Of a DNA stretch of 64,000 nucleotides, positions 9,427-17,619 are shown in pieces. This DNA comes from Polyangium spumosum (GTDB lineage Bacteria; Myxococcota_A; Polyangia; Polyangiales; Polyangiaceae). Under the pieces are notes generated by a model. That model ran no database searches and had not been told where the DNA came from. It saw only the letters and a program-made list of their open reading frames with translations. Each line of letters opens with the position of its first letter. The stretch's first letter is position 1. Position numbers and translations under genes: made by a program. The stretch spans positions 62,001-126,000 of the forward strand of contig NZ_WJIE01000011.1 in NCBI RefSeq assembly GCF_009649845.1. Direction: 5' to 3'.

Positions 9427-10194
9427 TCACTGCAGCTTGAATTTGAACGTGAGGTTGTAGCGGACGCTGACGGGCCGGCCGCCGTACGTCATCGGGCTGT
9501 AACGTTGCTGCGCGAGCGTGGTGTTCACGGCCGAATCGAGGAACGGGTGCCCCTTGAGGATGCGGCAATCCCGCAGCCGGCCCTCCGTGGTGATGGTGCA
9601 TTGCGCGATGACGGTCCCTTCGACCCGCGCGCTCCTCGCCTCGTTCGGGTAGGGCGGCTGGGCCGGGCCCCCGATGAGGACCGGGCGGCCCATTTCGGAG
9701 GCCCAGTTCATCGTGATGTGTCGCGGCGGCTCCGGCGGCGGCTCCGGCGGCGGCGGCCCCTTCCCGCCCACCTCGCCGCCCACGACGCCCTCCGGGACCC
9801 CGTTCGGATCGCCCCCATTACCCGCGCCGTCCGGCGCCGTCGCTCCGCCCCCGGAGAGACCCGGATCCGGCGCCTCGGGGGGCTCGGGCGGGGCCGGCTC
9901 GGCCTCCGGCGGCTCGGCCGTCAGGACCGGGACCTGCGGGCGCTTCGGCCGGGGCGGCTTCGGTCGCGCCGCCTGCTGCGGCTCGGGGGCCGCGGGGCCC
10001 GGGGAGCCCAGCAGCGCCGGTGGCTTCGGCAGCGTGAACACCACGACCGGCTCGTCCTCCGTCGAGGTGGCCTTCTTGCCGGGCAGGGCGAGCACGATGA
10101 ACGCCGCGAGCGCGTGCGCGCCGATGGAAAGAAATGCTCCGGTGCCGAGGCGCGAGTGGGCGCCCTCGTACCGGCCCAGGGCCGATTCGAACAC
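9427..10194 (-). CDS. TonB-type energy-transducer protein
   Basis: A 255-residue protein with one N-terminal membrane helix (about residues 21-38) and a long Pro/Glu-rich spacer typical of TonB. Its C-terminal TonB domain (about 165-255) contains PPYPNEARSARVEGTV, CTITTEGRLRDCRIL and YSPMTYGGRPVSVRYN. It would span the periplasm, or act as a myxobacterial TonB-like protein in signalling. The start is GTG with AAAGGAGG six bases upstream. It follows the sigma/anti-sigma-like pair on the same strand with a 65-bp gap. No exbBD or TonB-dependent receptor is in the window, so its partners are unknown. Confidence 0.8.
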   Translation of the reverse strand: MFESALGRYEGAHSRLGTGAFLSIGAHALAAFIVLALPGKKATSTEDEPVVVFTLPKPPALLGSPGPAAPEPQQAARPKPPRPKRPQVPVLTAEPPEAEPAPPEPPEAPDPGLSGGGATAPDGAGNGGDPNGVPEGVVGGEVGGKGPPPPEPPPEPPRHITMNWASEMGRPVLIGGPAQPPYPNEARSARVEGTVIAQCTITTEGRLRDCRILKGHPFLDSAVNTTLAQQRYSPMTYGGRPVSVRYNLTFKFKLQ

Positions 10195-10259
10195 GAATGC
10201 CTCCTTTCCGGGACGAGCGGAGCCGCCCCGGAGAAACCTATTTCACGCTCCGATTCACT

Positions 10260-10988
10260 TCACTTCGGCGGAACGGGGTGGACCTTCGAGACGTACCGCA
10301 CGGAGACGGGCCGCCCGCCCTGCGTCGCAGGCGAGAATCGCCAGGTGCGCGCCGCCGCGAGCAGCTCGCCGTCCATGTGCGGCAAGGATTTCAAGAGCCG
10401 ACAATCCCTCGTCGCGCCCTCCGCCGTGACCTCGCATTCGAGGAGGGCCGCGCCTTCCACGCGGGCCTCGAGCGCCTCGCGGGTGTACACGGGATCCCGT
10501 CCGCCGATACGCTTCGGCTCGGTATCGACGAGGACAGGCGCGTCGTCGTCGTGCGCCGGCGCCGCCGCCGCCGAGGAGCGGCCCTGCGCGCCGAGATCGA
10601 GCTCCGCATAACGACGCGGCTCGTCGATCGGGCCCCTCGACGTCCGATCCCCCGACGTCGGCTGCGCGAGCAGCACGACCCCGAAGACGGCCGCCGCGAG
10701 CGCGGCTCCATTGCGGATGTCCTGGAAGCGCCCGGCCTGCCTCCCCGTCGGCCCGAGCACGCTCTGGAAGAGCGCGCGTGGCGCCGCCTGCGTCGCTCGC
10801 CTCGTATTCGCCGAGAGCGCCCGCGCGGGCACAACGGCGGCCCTCGCCGCCCGTACCGGCTCGATCCCGAGCGCGGCGAGGGCCCGCGCCTTCGACGCGG
10901 CGGGCGCCCGATCGGCCCGCGCCGAGGCGAGCAGCGCCGTCGCCGGATCGTCGCCCTTCTCGTCCAGCAGCCTGCGCATCTCGCTCAT
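10260..10988 (-). CDS. Putative anti-sigma-like membrane protein with TonB C-terminal domain
   Basis: A 242-residue protein with an N-terminal cytoplasmic segment of about 90 residues (helical, Ala/Arg-rich, opening MSEMRRLLDEKGDD). One membrane helix follows (about 92-108, AALAAAVFGVVLLAQP), and then a periplasmic part ends in a TonB-type domain (RIGGRDPVYTREALEARVEG, CEVTAEGATRDCRLL, GGRPVSVRYVSKVHP). The gene overlaps the ECF sigma stop by four bases, the usual place of an anti-sigma factor, so the cytoplasmic part probably binds that sigma. No zinc-binding HxxxCxxC motif of classical anti-sigmas is visible. The TonB domain would act as sensor or transducer. Confidence 0.6.
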   Translation of the reverse strand: MSEMRRLLDEKGDDPATALLASARADRAPAASKARALAALGIEPVRAARAAVVPARALSANTRRATQAAPRALFQSVLGPTGRQAGRFQDIRNGAALAAAVFGVVLLAQPTSGDRTSRGPIDEPRRYAELDLGAQGRSSAAAAPAHDDDAPVLVDTEPKRIGGRDPVYTREALEARVEGAALLECEVTAEGATRDCRLLKSLPHMDGELLAAARTWRFSPATQGGRPVSVRYVSKVHPVPPK

Positions 10989-11677
10989 GGCCGCCCCCTT
11001 CCTTGTGTATTCACGACCCGCGCCGAGAGCTTCGTGAAGACCTCCCGCGCGCGCCGGAGCCGCGACGCCACCGTGCCCATGGGCAGGTCGAGCGCCGCGC
11101 TGATCTCCTGCATCGTGAGCTCCTCGAGCTCGAACAAAACCAGCGCCGTCCGGAGCTCCTCCGGCATCGCCGCGAGCACCTCGTCGAGAAGAGCCCGCAG
11201 GCGCCGCTGCTCCACGATTTCATCGGGCTGCGGCCCCTCATCGGCCTTCCCGTCCGCCGCCTCGTCCCCCTCGGGGACCTCGCGCCGCCTGCGCTGCGAG
11301 CGCCTGGCGTGTGAGGCGACGTGCACGGCCGTGCCCATCAAAAAAGCCTTCTCGCGCCCCGGCTGGATGACCGCGAGTTTGCCCGAGGCCACGACGAAGA
11401 CCTGCTGCGCGCAATCGTCGAGCTCCGCCGCCGGCACGCCGAGCCTGCGCAGCGCCACGTAGACGGCGTCGAAGTGCGCCTCGACCATCCCCCGGAGCCG
11501 GGCCTTCTCCGCGGCGGGCTCGCCGCTCCGGGCCCAGCCGTCTTCGACGAAACGAGGCTCGTCCGCCTCGCAGATTTCCACGTCCTCGACCACGAGGGAC
11601 GCGGCGGACGCAGGGCAGAGGTGGGCGAGGAGCGGGGCCACGTCTCTACCATGCCCGGTCGAGCGCTGCTTGATCAC
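10985..11677 (-). CDS. ECF-type RNA polymerase sigma factor
   Basis: A 230-residue sigma-70-family protein. Region 2 is FDAVYVALRRLGVPAAELDDCAQQVFVVA and region 4 is MPEELRTALVLFELEELTMQEISAALDLPMGTVASRLRRARE, a standard helix-turn-helix. The first 60 residues are extra compared with most ECF factors; the start is GTG at 11677, and an ATG at 11488 would give a standard-length protein. It is followed, overlapping by four bases, by the anti-sigma-like/TonB gene. The chosen GTG lies inside the right arm of a palindrome (11671-11690) that could control its translation or transcription. Confidence 0.88.
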   Translation of the reverse strand: MIKQRSTGHGRDVAPLLAHLCPASAASLVVEDVEICEADEPRFVEDGWARSGEPAAEKARLRGMVEAHFDAVYVALRRLGVPAAELDDCAQQVFVVASGKLAVIQPGREKAFLMGTAVHVASHARRSQRRRREVPEGDEAADGKADEGPQPDEIVEQRRLRALLDEVLAAMPEELRTALVLFELEELTMQEISAALDLPMGTVASRLRRAREVFTKLSARVVNTQGRGRP

Positions 11678-11690
11678 AAAAAAGTGATCA
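11671..11690 (-). promoter_or_regulatory. Palindrome spanning upstream gene stop and sigma-factor start
   Basis: Perfect 7-bp arms TGATCAC and GTGATCA surround a run of six A (six T on the coding strand). The left arm on the minus strand contains the TGA stop of the 204-aa gene, and the right arm contains the GTG of the sigma factor. It could be an RNA hairpin coupling the two genes, or a dimer-binding operator if the sigma factor really starts further downstream. Confidence 0.5.
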
Positions 11691-12302
11691 GCGGAAGAAG
11701 CGCCGGATCGCGTCCTCGATCCTCGGCCAGAAGGAGCCCATCGAGCCCGAGATGGACTCGTCGTAGAGGATCATGGGCCCGAGATCGGGCCGCGCGATCC
11801 AGCGCGCGCGCCCGTCTCCCTCGGCGGGGCGGCCCTCTTTGGGCGCGAGGACGGCGGTGAGGCGAACCGCGTCGTCCTTCGTGAGGGCGATCTCCTGATA
11901 GGCCGCCAGACCCCGCTTGAAGCGGTGCGCGGCGACGGCTTCCTTCAGATCGTCGGGCAGGCGCCCGTCGATGGGCATGGCCGACGCCCCGTCGATCCCC
12001 GGGATCCGGACCTCGAGGTCCTCCGCGGGGACCGTGACGAGCCCCTCCTCGGTCTCGATGAGCAGGCTGTCGCCGACGAGCAGGGACGTGATCTCCTCGA
12101 AGACCACGACCTCCCGCTCGTTGCCCTCGTGGTCGCGCTCGCGATCGGTGTACTTCTCGCCGACGCTGATCCGGAAGAGGGCCGCGCGCATGCCGGTGAC
12201 GGGGCTCGTCGCCTTGCTCGCGGAGGCGACCCGACCGGTGATCGTCATCTCCTCGGGTCCACGCAGGGACGCGAGCGTCTTTTGTCGGAAGAAGCTCCCC
12301 AT
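11688..12302 (-). CDS. Hypothetical protein, GIDE-like
   Basis: A 204-residue soluble protein opening MGSFFRQKTLASLRGPEE. The stretch ITGRVASASKATSPVTGMRAA followed by a beta-rich segment (SLLVGDSLLIETEEGLVTV) recalls the GIDE domain of bacterial and mitochondrial proteins, in which a Ser-Pro-Leu/Val-Thr-Gly motif recurs. The membrane segments usual for GIDE proteins are absent here. The resemblance is by eye only. The ATG at 12302 is preferred over a longer in-frame start because the extra 27 residues are Arg/Pro-rich and look random. It lies 10 bp upstream of the ECF sigma gene, so the two are probably co-transcribed. Confidence 0.5.
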   Translation of the reverse strand: MGSFFRQKTLASLRGPEEMTITGRVASASKATSPVTGMRAALFRISVGEKYTDRERDHEGNEREVVVFEEITSLLVGDSLLIETEEGLVTVPAEDLEVRIPGIDGASAMPIDGRLPDDLKEAVAAHRFKRGLAAYQEIALTKDDAVRLTAVLAPKEGRPAEGDGRARWIARPDLGPMILYDESISGSMGSFWPRIEDAIRRFFR

Positions 12303-12829
12303 GGCGTGAAGCTTACACCACTCCTCCACCGGGGTATCGACCCTCTTCGAAGAGGGTCGCGACCGTCTCCGGCCGGGGCCCATCTCTCTCGGCGCGCACT
12401 TCCAACCGTCCGCGCCCTCGTCTCGACGGTTTCCCGGTCACACCGGACCCACCCTGCACCGGATCGACCGGTCTCCGCAGGCGCGTGGACCTGACGTCCG
12501 CGTGGCTCTCGACCCTCTTCGAGCGGCCTTCGAACCCGGCTCCGCCCCGGATCGCCCCGTCTCCCGACCGGATCCACCCCTCGTGGAGGCGACTCTCGAC
12601 CCTCTGCGAGAGGGGGCCTTCTGTCTCCGGAGACAGCACGACCCTCCGCGGGACACGGCGGACGGTCGCGGAGACCGTCGCGCCGCTCCCCATTGGGGGA
12701 CGAAACCTCGTATTGGCTCAGTCGCGCAGGAGCGAGGGGAGGCTGACGAGCAGGTAGGCCGCGGACGCGCCGGCCATGATGGATTGGGCGATCACCGCCG
12801 CGGGCCGCTCGATACGTCGAGGGCGATTG
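12303..12829. repeat. Non-coding stretch rich in palindromes
   Basis: A 527-bp gap between the XRE gene stop and the next minus-strand gene. It holds a perfect 22-bp palindrome (12338-12359, centred on TTCGAA), ACCGG/CCGGT (12458-12472), CTCTCG/CGAGAG (12593-12612), a perfect 16-bp palindrome (12621-12636, centred on CCGG) and GACGGTC/GACCGTC (12661-12679). The string TCGACCCTCT recurs near 12337, 12509 and 12596. This looks like a degenerate intergenic repeat family or a multi-operator region. I see no convincing gene; a 25-codon hydrophobic reading frame at 12718-12795 lacks a ribosome-binding site. Confidence 0.6.
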
Positions 12830-13174
12830 TCAACCCTTTTTCTTCGGCGCGGGGACGCGGCCCTCGATCTCCTTGCGGAGCTTCTTCCACTCGGACTTCG
12901 GCAGCTTGCGCACGGCGTCGGCGATGCGGGCGCGCTCGTCCTCCCCGGGGAAGGCGAGGATGTAGAGCGGCGGGATATCGAGCGCGCGGGCGATGCGATC
13001 CACGGTCTCGATCGTGATTGCCGCGAAGCCGTGCTCGATGTTCGAGAGGTGGCCTTTCGAGATCGAGCTGGCCTCGCCGAGGGCCGGCAGCGACATGTTG
13101 CGCTCGAGCCGCAGCTCGCGGATGCGCGCGCCGACCTTGGAGGAGAAGGGGCTGGGTTCGGTTCTTCGGGGCAT
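12830..13174 (-). CDS. XRE-family transcriptional regulator
   Basis: A 114-residue DNA-binding protein. Residues 15-70 form a Cro/C1-type helix-turn-helix: VGARIRELRLERNMSLPALGE, then ISKGHLSNIEHGFAAITIETVDRIARALDIPP. The C-terminal 40 residues are charged and end PAPKKKG; no sensor domain is present. It is a small cytoplasmic regulator that probably controls itself or its neighbours. The palindrome-rich region starts immediately downstream of its stop. Its targets cannot be inferred. Confidence 0.88.
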   Translation of the reverse strand: MPRRTEPSPFSSKVGARIRELRLERNMSLPALGEASSISKGHLSNIEHGFAAITIETVDRIARALDIPPLYILAFPGEDERARIADAVRKLPKSEWKKLRKEIEGRVPAPKKKG

Positions 13175-13588
13175 GGATCACCTCTCGTCAGCGAGGATTC
13201 CCCCCTACCACAACATGCGCGGAAGACAAACCCCCCTGTTCGTCCGACCCGCAGATTTCGGTTCGGGCGTCCGAGGACCCGCCAGCGCCCAGGGGCGCGG
13301 GGGGACGTTTGGCCCCCCCGCACATAAGGCTTGATCGTTCCAGGGGGAGCTGGCATGGGCGCGGCCGGGGGGAGGCTCACCTCATCCGTGTCATCCGTGG
13401 CGCGGGCGGGGCGTGGGGGCCACCACGGGCAAGAAGGGCAGCCGGCCACGGCCGGGCGGGGTCCACGCGCCACGAAGCCGCGCACCCGCGGACGTTCTCT
13501 GGCCGACCCCCCGAGCCTCGCCCTTGCGGCCCCGCCGAATCCGGCATACGCATTCGGTATCGAACACGTTTTGCCGGAGGGTGCACGC
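13175..13588. other. Intergenic region between divergent XRE and lipoprotein genes
   Basis: A 414-bp GC-rich region. In-frame coding upstream of the lipoprotein is Pro/Arg/Gly-rich and unlike real protein, so I treat it as non-coding. No clear promoter box or repeat is visible. Confidence 0.45.
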
Positions 13589-14830
13589 TTGAATTCGTCT
13601 CGATACCTCGTCGCCATTTCATTCGCCGTCGCCCCGCTCGTCCTGTTCGCCTGCGCCAAAGGAAGCACCCGCCCAGGCGGCGGCGGGGGCGAAGGGGGCG
13701 AAGGGGGAGACGATTGGGGCGGGCCTGCACAATCGTCGAGCAGCAGCGCGGGGATGGGCGGCGGCGGAGGCACCGGCGGCGGGGCGAGCTCGTCCGTCGG
13801 CGGGGGCGGCAGCGGCGGCGGCGGCGCGCCATTGCCCATCGTGCTCCTGCGCCTCGGAGATGGCGTGACGGCGCTCTCGTCCGCGGCGGCGCCGGTCTCG
13901 CTCGAGTGGCGGCTGACGGACGGCTCGGCCACGCCCGGCGGGCCCGGGACGACCGGCATGCCGCAGGCGACCTCGGGATCGAATTACACGTTCACGCTGT
14001 CGGGGACGGCGACGTCGGAGGGTCACCTCTCGCTCTCGGCGAACGGCAAATACGTGCTGCTCGCCGGGTATGCCGCAGGCGTGGGGACGCTGAACGTGAG
14101 CACGCAATCGGCGGACGTCGTCCCGCGTGTCGTCGGCCGGGTCGACGCGTTCGGCAACGTGAACACGTCGACGCTCGTCTCGGGGGCCTTCAGCGCGAGC
14201 AACGTGCGCGGCGCGACGTCGACGGACGGCTCGTCGATCTGGGTCTCGGGCAACAGCACCACGACCGGCGGCGTCCATTTCATCACGGTCGGCTCGACGT
14301 TCGGCGCGCAGGTCCTCGCGAATCCGCTCAATACCCGGTGCGTGCACGTCATCGACGGCCAGCTCTACGGGACCTCGGGCGCGGGCACGTTCGTCAACGT
14401 CTTCGAGGTCGGCGCGGGCGCCCCCACGTCGAGCGGGCAAACGGCGACGTCGCTGCCGGGCCTGCCCACCGTGGGCGCGAGCCCGTACGGGTTTGCCCTG
14501 CTGGATCTCTCGGCCGCCGTGTCCGGGCCGGACACGCTCTACGTGGCGGACGACAGGAGCCCGGCGAGCGGCGGAGGAATCCAGAAATACGTGTTCGACG
14601 GCGGCACGTGGTCCCTCGTGGCGACGTGGAGCGACGGGACGAGCGGCGTGCGGGGCCTCGCGGCGACGTCCACGGGGGCGGGCGTGCGTGTCGTGGCGAC
14701 GACCTCGGACAGCAGCGCGAACAAGCTCATCACGCTGCTCGACGACGGCTCGGCGTCCCCCCCGGTCACGGTCGCCACGATCGCGCCGACGAATACCGTC
14801 TTCCGCGGCGTCGCATTTGCGCCCCAGTGA
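13589..14830 (+). CDS. Secreted lipoprotein, probable beta-propeller
   Basis: A 413-residue protein. The TTG start at 13589 is chosen because GGAGGG lies seven bases upstream and it yields a clean lipoprotein signal ending LVLFACAKG. A Gly/Ser-rich linker follows to about residue 80. The rest is beta-rich with repeated elements of the type GKYVLLAGYAAG, GSSIWVSGNS, DGQLYGTSGAG and GPDTLYVADDR, spaced like blades of a beta-propeller. No enzyme motif is seen. Such propeller lipoproteins with Gly linkers are frequent in Polyangiales; the function is unknown. It is followed after 40 bp by the AstD-like gene. Confidence 0.6.
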   Translation: MNSSRYLVAISFAVAPLVLFACAKGSTRPGGGGGEGGEGGDDWGGPAQSSSSSAGMGGGGGTGGGASSSVGGGGSGGGGAPLPIVLLRLGDGVTALSSAAAPVSLEWRLTDGSATPGGPGTTGMPQATSGSNYTFTLSGTATSEGHLSLSANGKYVLLAGYAAGVGTLNVSTQSADVVPRVVGRVDAFGNVNTSTLVSGAFSASNVRGATSTDGSSIWVSGNSTTTGGVHFITVGSTFGAQVLANPLNTRCVHVIDGQLYGTSGAGTFVNVFEVGAGAPTSSGQTATSLPGLPTVGASPYGFALLDLSAAVSGPDTLYVADDRSPASGGGIQKYVFDGGTWSLVATWSDGTSGVRGLAATSTGAGVRVVATTSDSSANKLITLLDDGSASPPVTVATIAPTNTVFRGVAFAPQ

Positions 14831-14870
14831 CCCTTGACAAGGGCCCGGGCGCCCGGGACCCTTCCGCCCG

Positions 14871-16412
14871 ATGTCTGCCCACCTCGCGCACGCGCCGTCG
14901 GATCTCCTCGAAGGTCAATGGGTCCCGCTGCCCGGCGACGCCCTCACCTCCCGGAGCCCCGCGCGTCCGGCCGAGGTCGTCTGGCAGGGTAGCCCCGCGC
15001 CCGCGCACGCCGACGCGGCCGTCGCGGCGGCCCGGCGCGCGCTCTCCGCCTGGGCGGCGCTGCCTGCCGAGCGGCGGTTCTCGGCGCTCCGCCGCTTCCG
15101 CGACCTCTGCAAGGCGCGCGCGGCGGAGATGGCCCGCCTCATCAGCGACGAGACGGGCAAGGCCCTCTGGGACGCGCGGGCCGAGGCCGATCTGCTCGCG
15201 GCCAAGGTCGACATCACGCTCGACGCCTCCGAGCACGGTGGCCTCCGGCGCGTCTCGGGCTTCGAGATCACGCTCTCGCCCTCGCGCACGGGGCGCGCGT
15301 GGTTCCGGCCGCACGGCGTGATGGCCGTCCTCGGCCCCTTCAATTTCCCGGCGCACCTGCCGAACGGGCACATCATCCCGGCGCTCGCGCTGGGCAACAC
15401 CGTGGTGTTCAAGCCGAGCGACAAGGCGCCCGCGGTCGGACAAACCCTCGCGGCGTGGCTCTCCGAGGCGCTCGTCGCCGAGGGCGCGCCGCCCGGGGTG
15501 TTGAACCTCGTGCACGGCGGCGCGAGCGTGGCGTCGCGGCTCGTCGCGAACCCCGATATCGACGGGGTCCTCTTCACGGGCTCGTGGCCCGTGGGCCGGC
15601 ACATCATGGAGGCGAGCCTCGACTTTCCAGGCCGTATCCTCGCGCTCGAGATGGGCGGCAATGCCCCGTCGGTCGTGCTGCCCGACGCGGACCTGCGGCA
15701 GGCGGCGATCGAGGTCGCGCGCTCGGCGTTCGTGTCGACGGGGCAACGCTGCACGTGCACGCGGCGGCTCGTCGTGCACGGGGCCGTGGCGGAGAGATTC
15801 GTCCGGACGATCGAGGCGATCGCGTCGCGGCTGCGGGTGGGCGATCCGCTCGCGGATCCGCAGCCCTTCATGGGGCCGATCATCTCGGCGGAGGCGCGCG
15901 CGGGCGTGCTCGCGGCGCAAGAGCGATTCGCGGGCGGCGGGGCCGAGGTCCGGCTCGCGGCGCGGGCCCTGCCGGATGCGTCCGGGGGCCATTACGTCTC
16001 GCCGGGCATCGTCCGCGTCGATCGGTTCACGCTCGCCGAGGAGGGGCCGGGCGCGGACGTCGAGGTGTTCGGCCCGCTGCTCCGTTATGTCGTCGTCGAT
16101 TCGCTGGAGGAGGCGATCGCGCAGGCCAACACGACACGTTTCGGGCTCGCGGCGTCGATCTTCACGAAGGATCCGGGCGCGATCGAGCGGTTCCTCGCGG
16201 AGGCGCGCGCCGGGTGCGTGAACGTGAACACGGGCACGGCGGGCGCGAGCAGCAAGCTGCCGTTTGGCGGGGTTGGTTTGTCGGGCAATCACAGGCCGGC
16301 AGGGTCGTTCAGCCTGGATTATTGCGCGTATCCGGTGGCGGGGATGATCGAGGCGGGCGCGGCGGCGCCGGTGCCGACGGGGATGACGTTCGAGGAGAGC
16401 TGGCTCGGGTAG
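14871..16412 (+). CDS. astD: Aldehyde dehydrogenase, succinylglutamate-semialdehyde dehydrogenase (AstD) type
   Basis: A 513-residue NAD(P)-dependent dehydrogenase. Motifs include RPHGVMAVLGPFNFPAHLPNG, NTVVFKPSDKAP, FTGSWPVGRHI (cofactor site), LEMGGNAPSVV (general base Glu) and STGQRCTC (catalytic Cys). The RPHGV...PAHLPNGHI block and ETGKALWDA are characteristic of AstD, which oxidises succinylglutamate semialdehyde in arginine catabolism. No other ast genes lie beside it, so the physiological substrate is not proven; another semialdehyde is possible. It is convergent with the receiver-like gene (2 bp between stops). Confidence 0.82.
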   Translation: MSAHLAHAPSDLLEGQWVPLPGDALTSRSPARPAEVVWQGSPAPAHADAAVAAARRALSAWAALPAERRFSALRRFRDLCKARAAEMARLISDETGKALWDARAEADLLAAKVDITLDASEHGGLRRVSGFEITLSPSRTGRAWFRPHGVMAVLGPFNFPAHLPNGHIIPALALGNTVVFKPSDKAPAVGQTLAAWLSEALVAEGAPPGVLNLVHGGASVASRLVANPDIDGVLFTGSWPVGRHIMEASLDFPGRILALEMGGNAPSVVLPDADLRQAAIEVARSAFVSTGQRCTCTRRLVVHGAVAERFVRTIEAIASRLRVGDPLADPQPFMGPIISAEARAGVLAAQERFAGGGAEVRLAARALPDASGGHYVSPGIVRVDRFTLAEEGPGADVEVFGPLLRYVVVDSLEEAIAQANTTRFGLAASIFTKDPGAIERFLAEARAGCVNVNTGTAGASSKLPFGGVGLSGNHRPAGSFSLDYCAYPVAGMIEAGAAAPVPTGMTFEESWLG

Positions 16413-16414
16413 GA

Positions 16415-16807
16415 TCAGGCCGCTCGCCTGGCGGACGCGGCGCGCGTCACGGCGGAGACGAGGGTGTCGACCGCGTGCGGGCAGTTCCGGAGGTCGATCG
16501 CCTCGCGCAGGAGCGGCTCGTGCTCGTGGCCCGCGGTCGTCGTGAGGACGAACGTGGGGCGCGAGCCGACCTTGGTGCTGCGCAGGAACGTGAGAAACGG
16601 GACGCTCTCGTCGTTCGGCGAGACGTCGTAAACGACGACACGCGGGTCGTGCCGGGCGAGGAGCGCGAGCGCCTCGTCCGGCGCCGAGACGAGCGCGCCG
16701 AGCGCGGCCGTGACCGCGCGGAGGCCCGACGCCTCGATCTCTTCGGCGAGCAACCTCGCCACGGCTTCGTCTTCGTGAATGATGGCCACGACGGCAGAGT
16801 GCTGCAT
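16415..16807 (-). CDS. Receiver-like (CheY-fold) protein
   Basis: A 130-residue protein starting MQHSAVVAIIHEDEAVARLL. The acidic pair HEDE and the central RVVVYDVSPN (candidate phospho-Asp) fit a response-regulator receiver, and a TTTAG stretch occupies the place of the conserved Thr. There is no output domain. The C-terminus (NCPHAVDTLVSAVTRA) lacks a clear conserved Lys/Pro motif, so phosphorylation is uncertain; it may be a divergent single-domain receiver. It is divergent from the zincin gene (about 100 bp between starts). No histidine kinase is adjacent. Confidence 0.55.
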   Translation of the reverse strand: MQHSAVVAIIHEDEAVARLLAEEIEASGLRAVTAALGALVSAPDEALALLARHDPRVVVYDVSPNDESVPFLTFLRSTKVGSRPTFVLTTTAGHEHEPLLREAIDLRNCPHAVDTLVSAVTRAASARRAA

Positions 16808-16906
16808 GAACGCGATCGCAAGGCAGGGCGCGTGCCTGCTCGCGCCGCGTCGTGATCGCACGCTCGCCTCGTCCGCCCCGATCGATTAGTCTCTCGATCA
16901 CTCGCC

Positions 16907-17536
16907 ATGTTTTCTCGCCGCGCCATCCTCTCCTCGGGCCTCGTCTTCGCGGGATCTTTGCTGCTCCCGAGGCGCGCCCTCGCGAAAAAGGGGGAACCAG
17001 CGCCGATCCCCCCGCTCCCGCTCTCGTTCGCCGTCGCCGAGGAAGACGCGGTCGCGGTGCAAAACGAGGCGTGGATCAACGAGCAGATCGCCGAGGTCAC
17101 GCGGCTCTTCACGCCCCTCGGCGTCACGCTGCGCAAGACGAGCGCCCGCGCGCTCCCGGCGGCCCTCGCCAGGCTGGAGACACGCGCCGACAGGGACGCG
17201 CTCGCCGCGCACCTCGAGGCAAAGCGGATCAACGTGATGATCGTGGCATCCCTGCGGGACGTGGACGATCCGAAGCTCTTCCGGATGGGCGTGCACTGGC
17301 GGCACAGGAAGACGCCGGCCAAGCATTGGGTGATCGTCGCGGCGAGCGCGCGGCCGAGCACACTTGCACACGAGCTCGGCCATTTCTTCGGCCTCGGCCA
17401 CAGCGACGTGACCGACAACGTGATGAGTTATTCGCGTACGGGGAAGGTGCCCCCGTTCCTCGACGCCAGGCAGGCCGAGCGGATCCAGAGCATGGCCCGG
17501 ATGTACGTGGGGTCGAAGCTCCTCGAGCCCGCGTGA
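16907..17536 (+). CDS. Exported zinc metalloprotease (zincin, HExxHxxGxxH)
   Basis: A 209-residue protein with a twin-arginine-like signal (SRRAILSSG followed by a hydrophobic segment ending ALA). The zinc site AHELGHFFGLGHS provides the three histidines and catalytic Glu of metzincins, and NVMSYS downstream is a Met-turn-like element. It is therefore probably an active extracytoplasmic peptidase in the matrixin/archaemetzincin style, small for the class and without accessory domains. A Tat signal would mean export already folded with metal. Neighbours do not suggest a substrate. Confidence 0.78.
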   Translation: MFSRRAILSSGLVFAGSLLLPRRALAKKGEPAPIPPLPLSFAVAEEDAVAVQNEAWINEQIAEVTRLFTPLGVTLRKTSARALPAALARLETRADRDALAAHLEAKRINVMIVASLRDVDDPKLFRMGVHWRHRKTPAKHWVIVAASARPSTLAHELGHFFGLGHSDVTDNVMSYSRTGKVPPFLDARQAERIQSMARMYVGSKLLEPA

Positions 17537-17619
17537 GCGGCGCGCGTGATTCGCTCGCCACGGAGACCGGGATCGTTGTACGCTGCGGATCGTCCGGCCG
17601 ATCGGGCCCGGGTTCTGGC

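Noticed and set aside
12718-12795. 25-codon hydrophobic minus-strand frame after the XRE gene
   Set aside because: GTG start without ribosome-binding site, very short, no neighbour-based support.
13331-13588. Longer N-terminus for the beta-propeller lipoprotein
   Set aside because: The added 86 residues are Gly/Arg/Pro-rich, and the TTG at 13589 has both a ribosome-binding site and an immediate lipoprotein signal.
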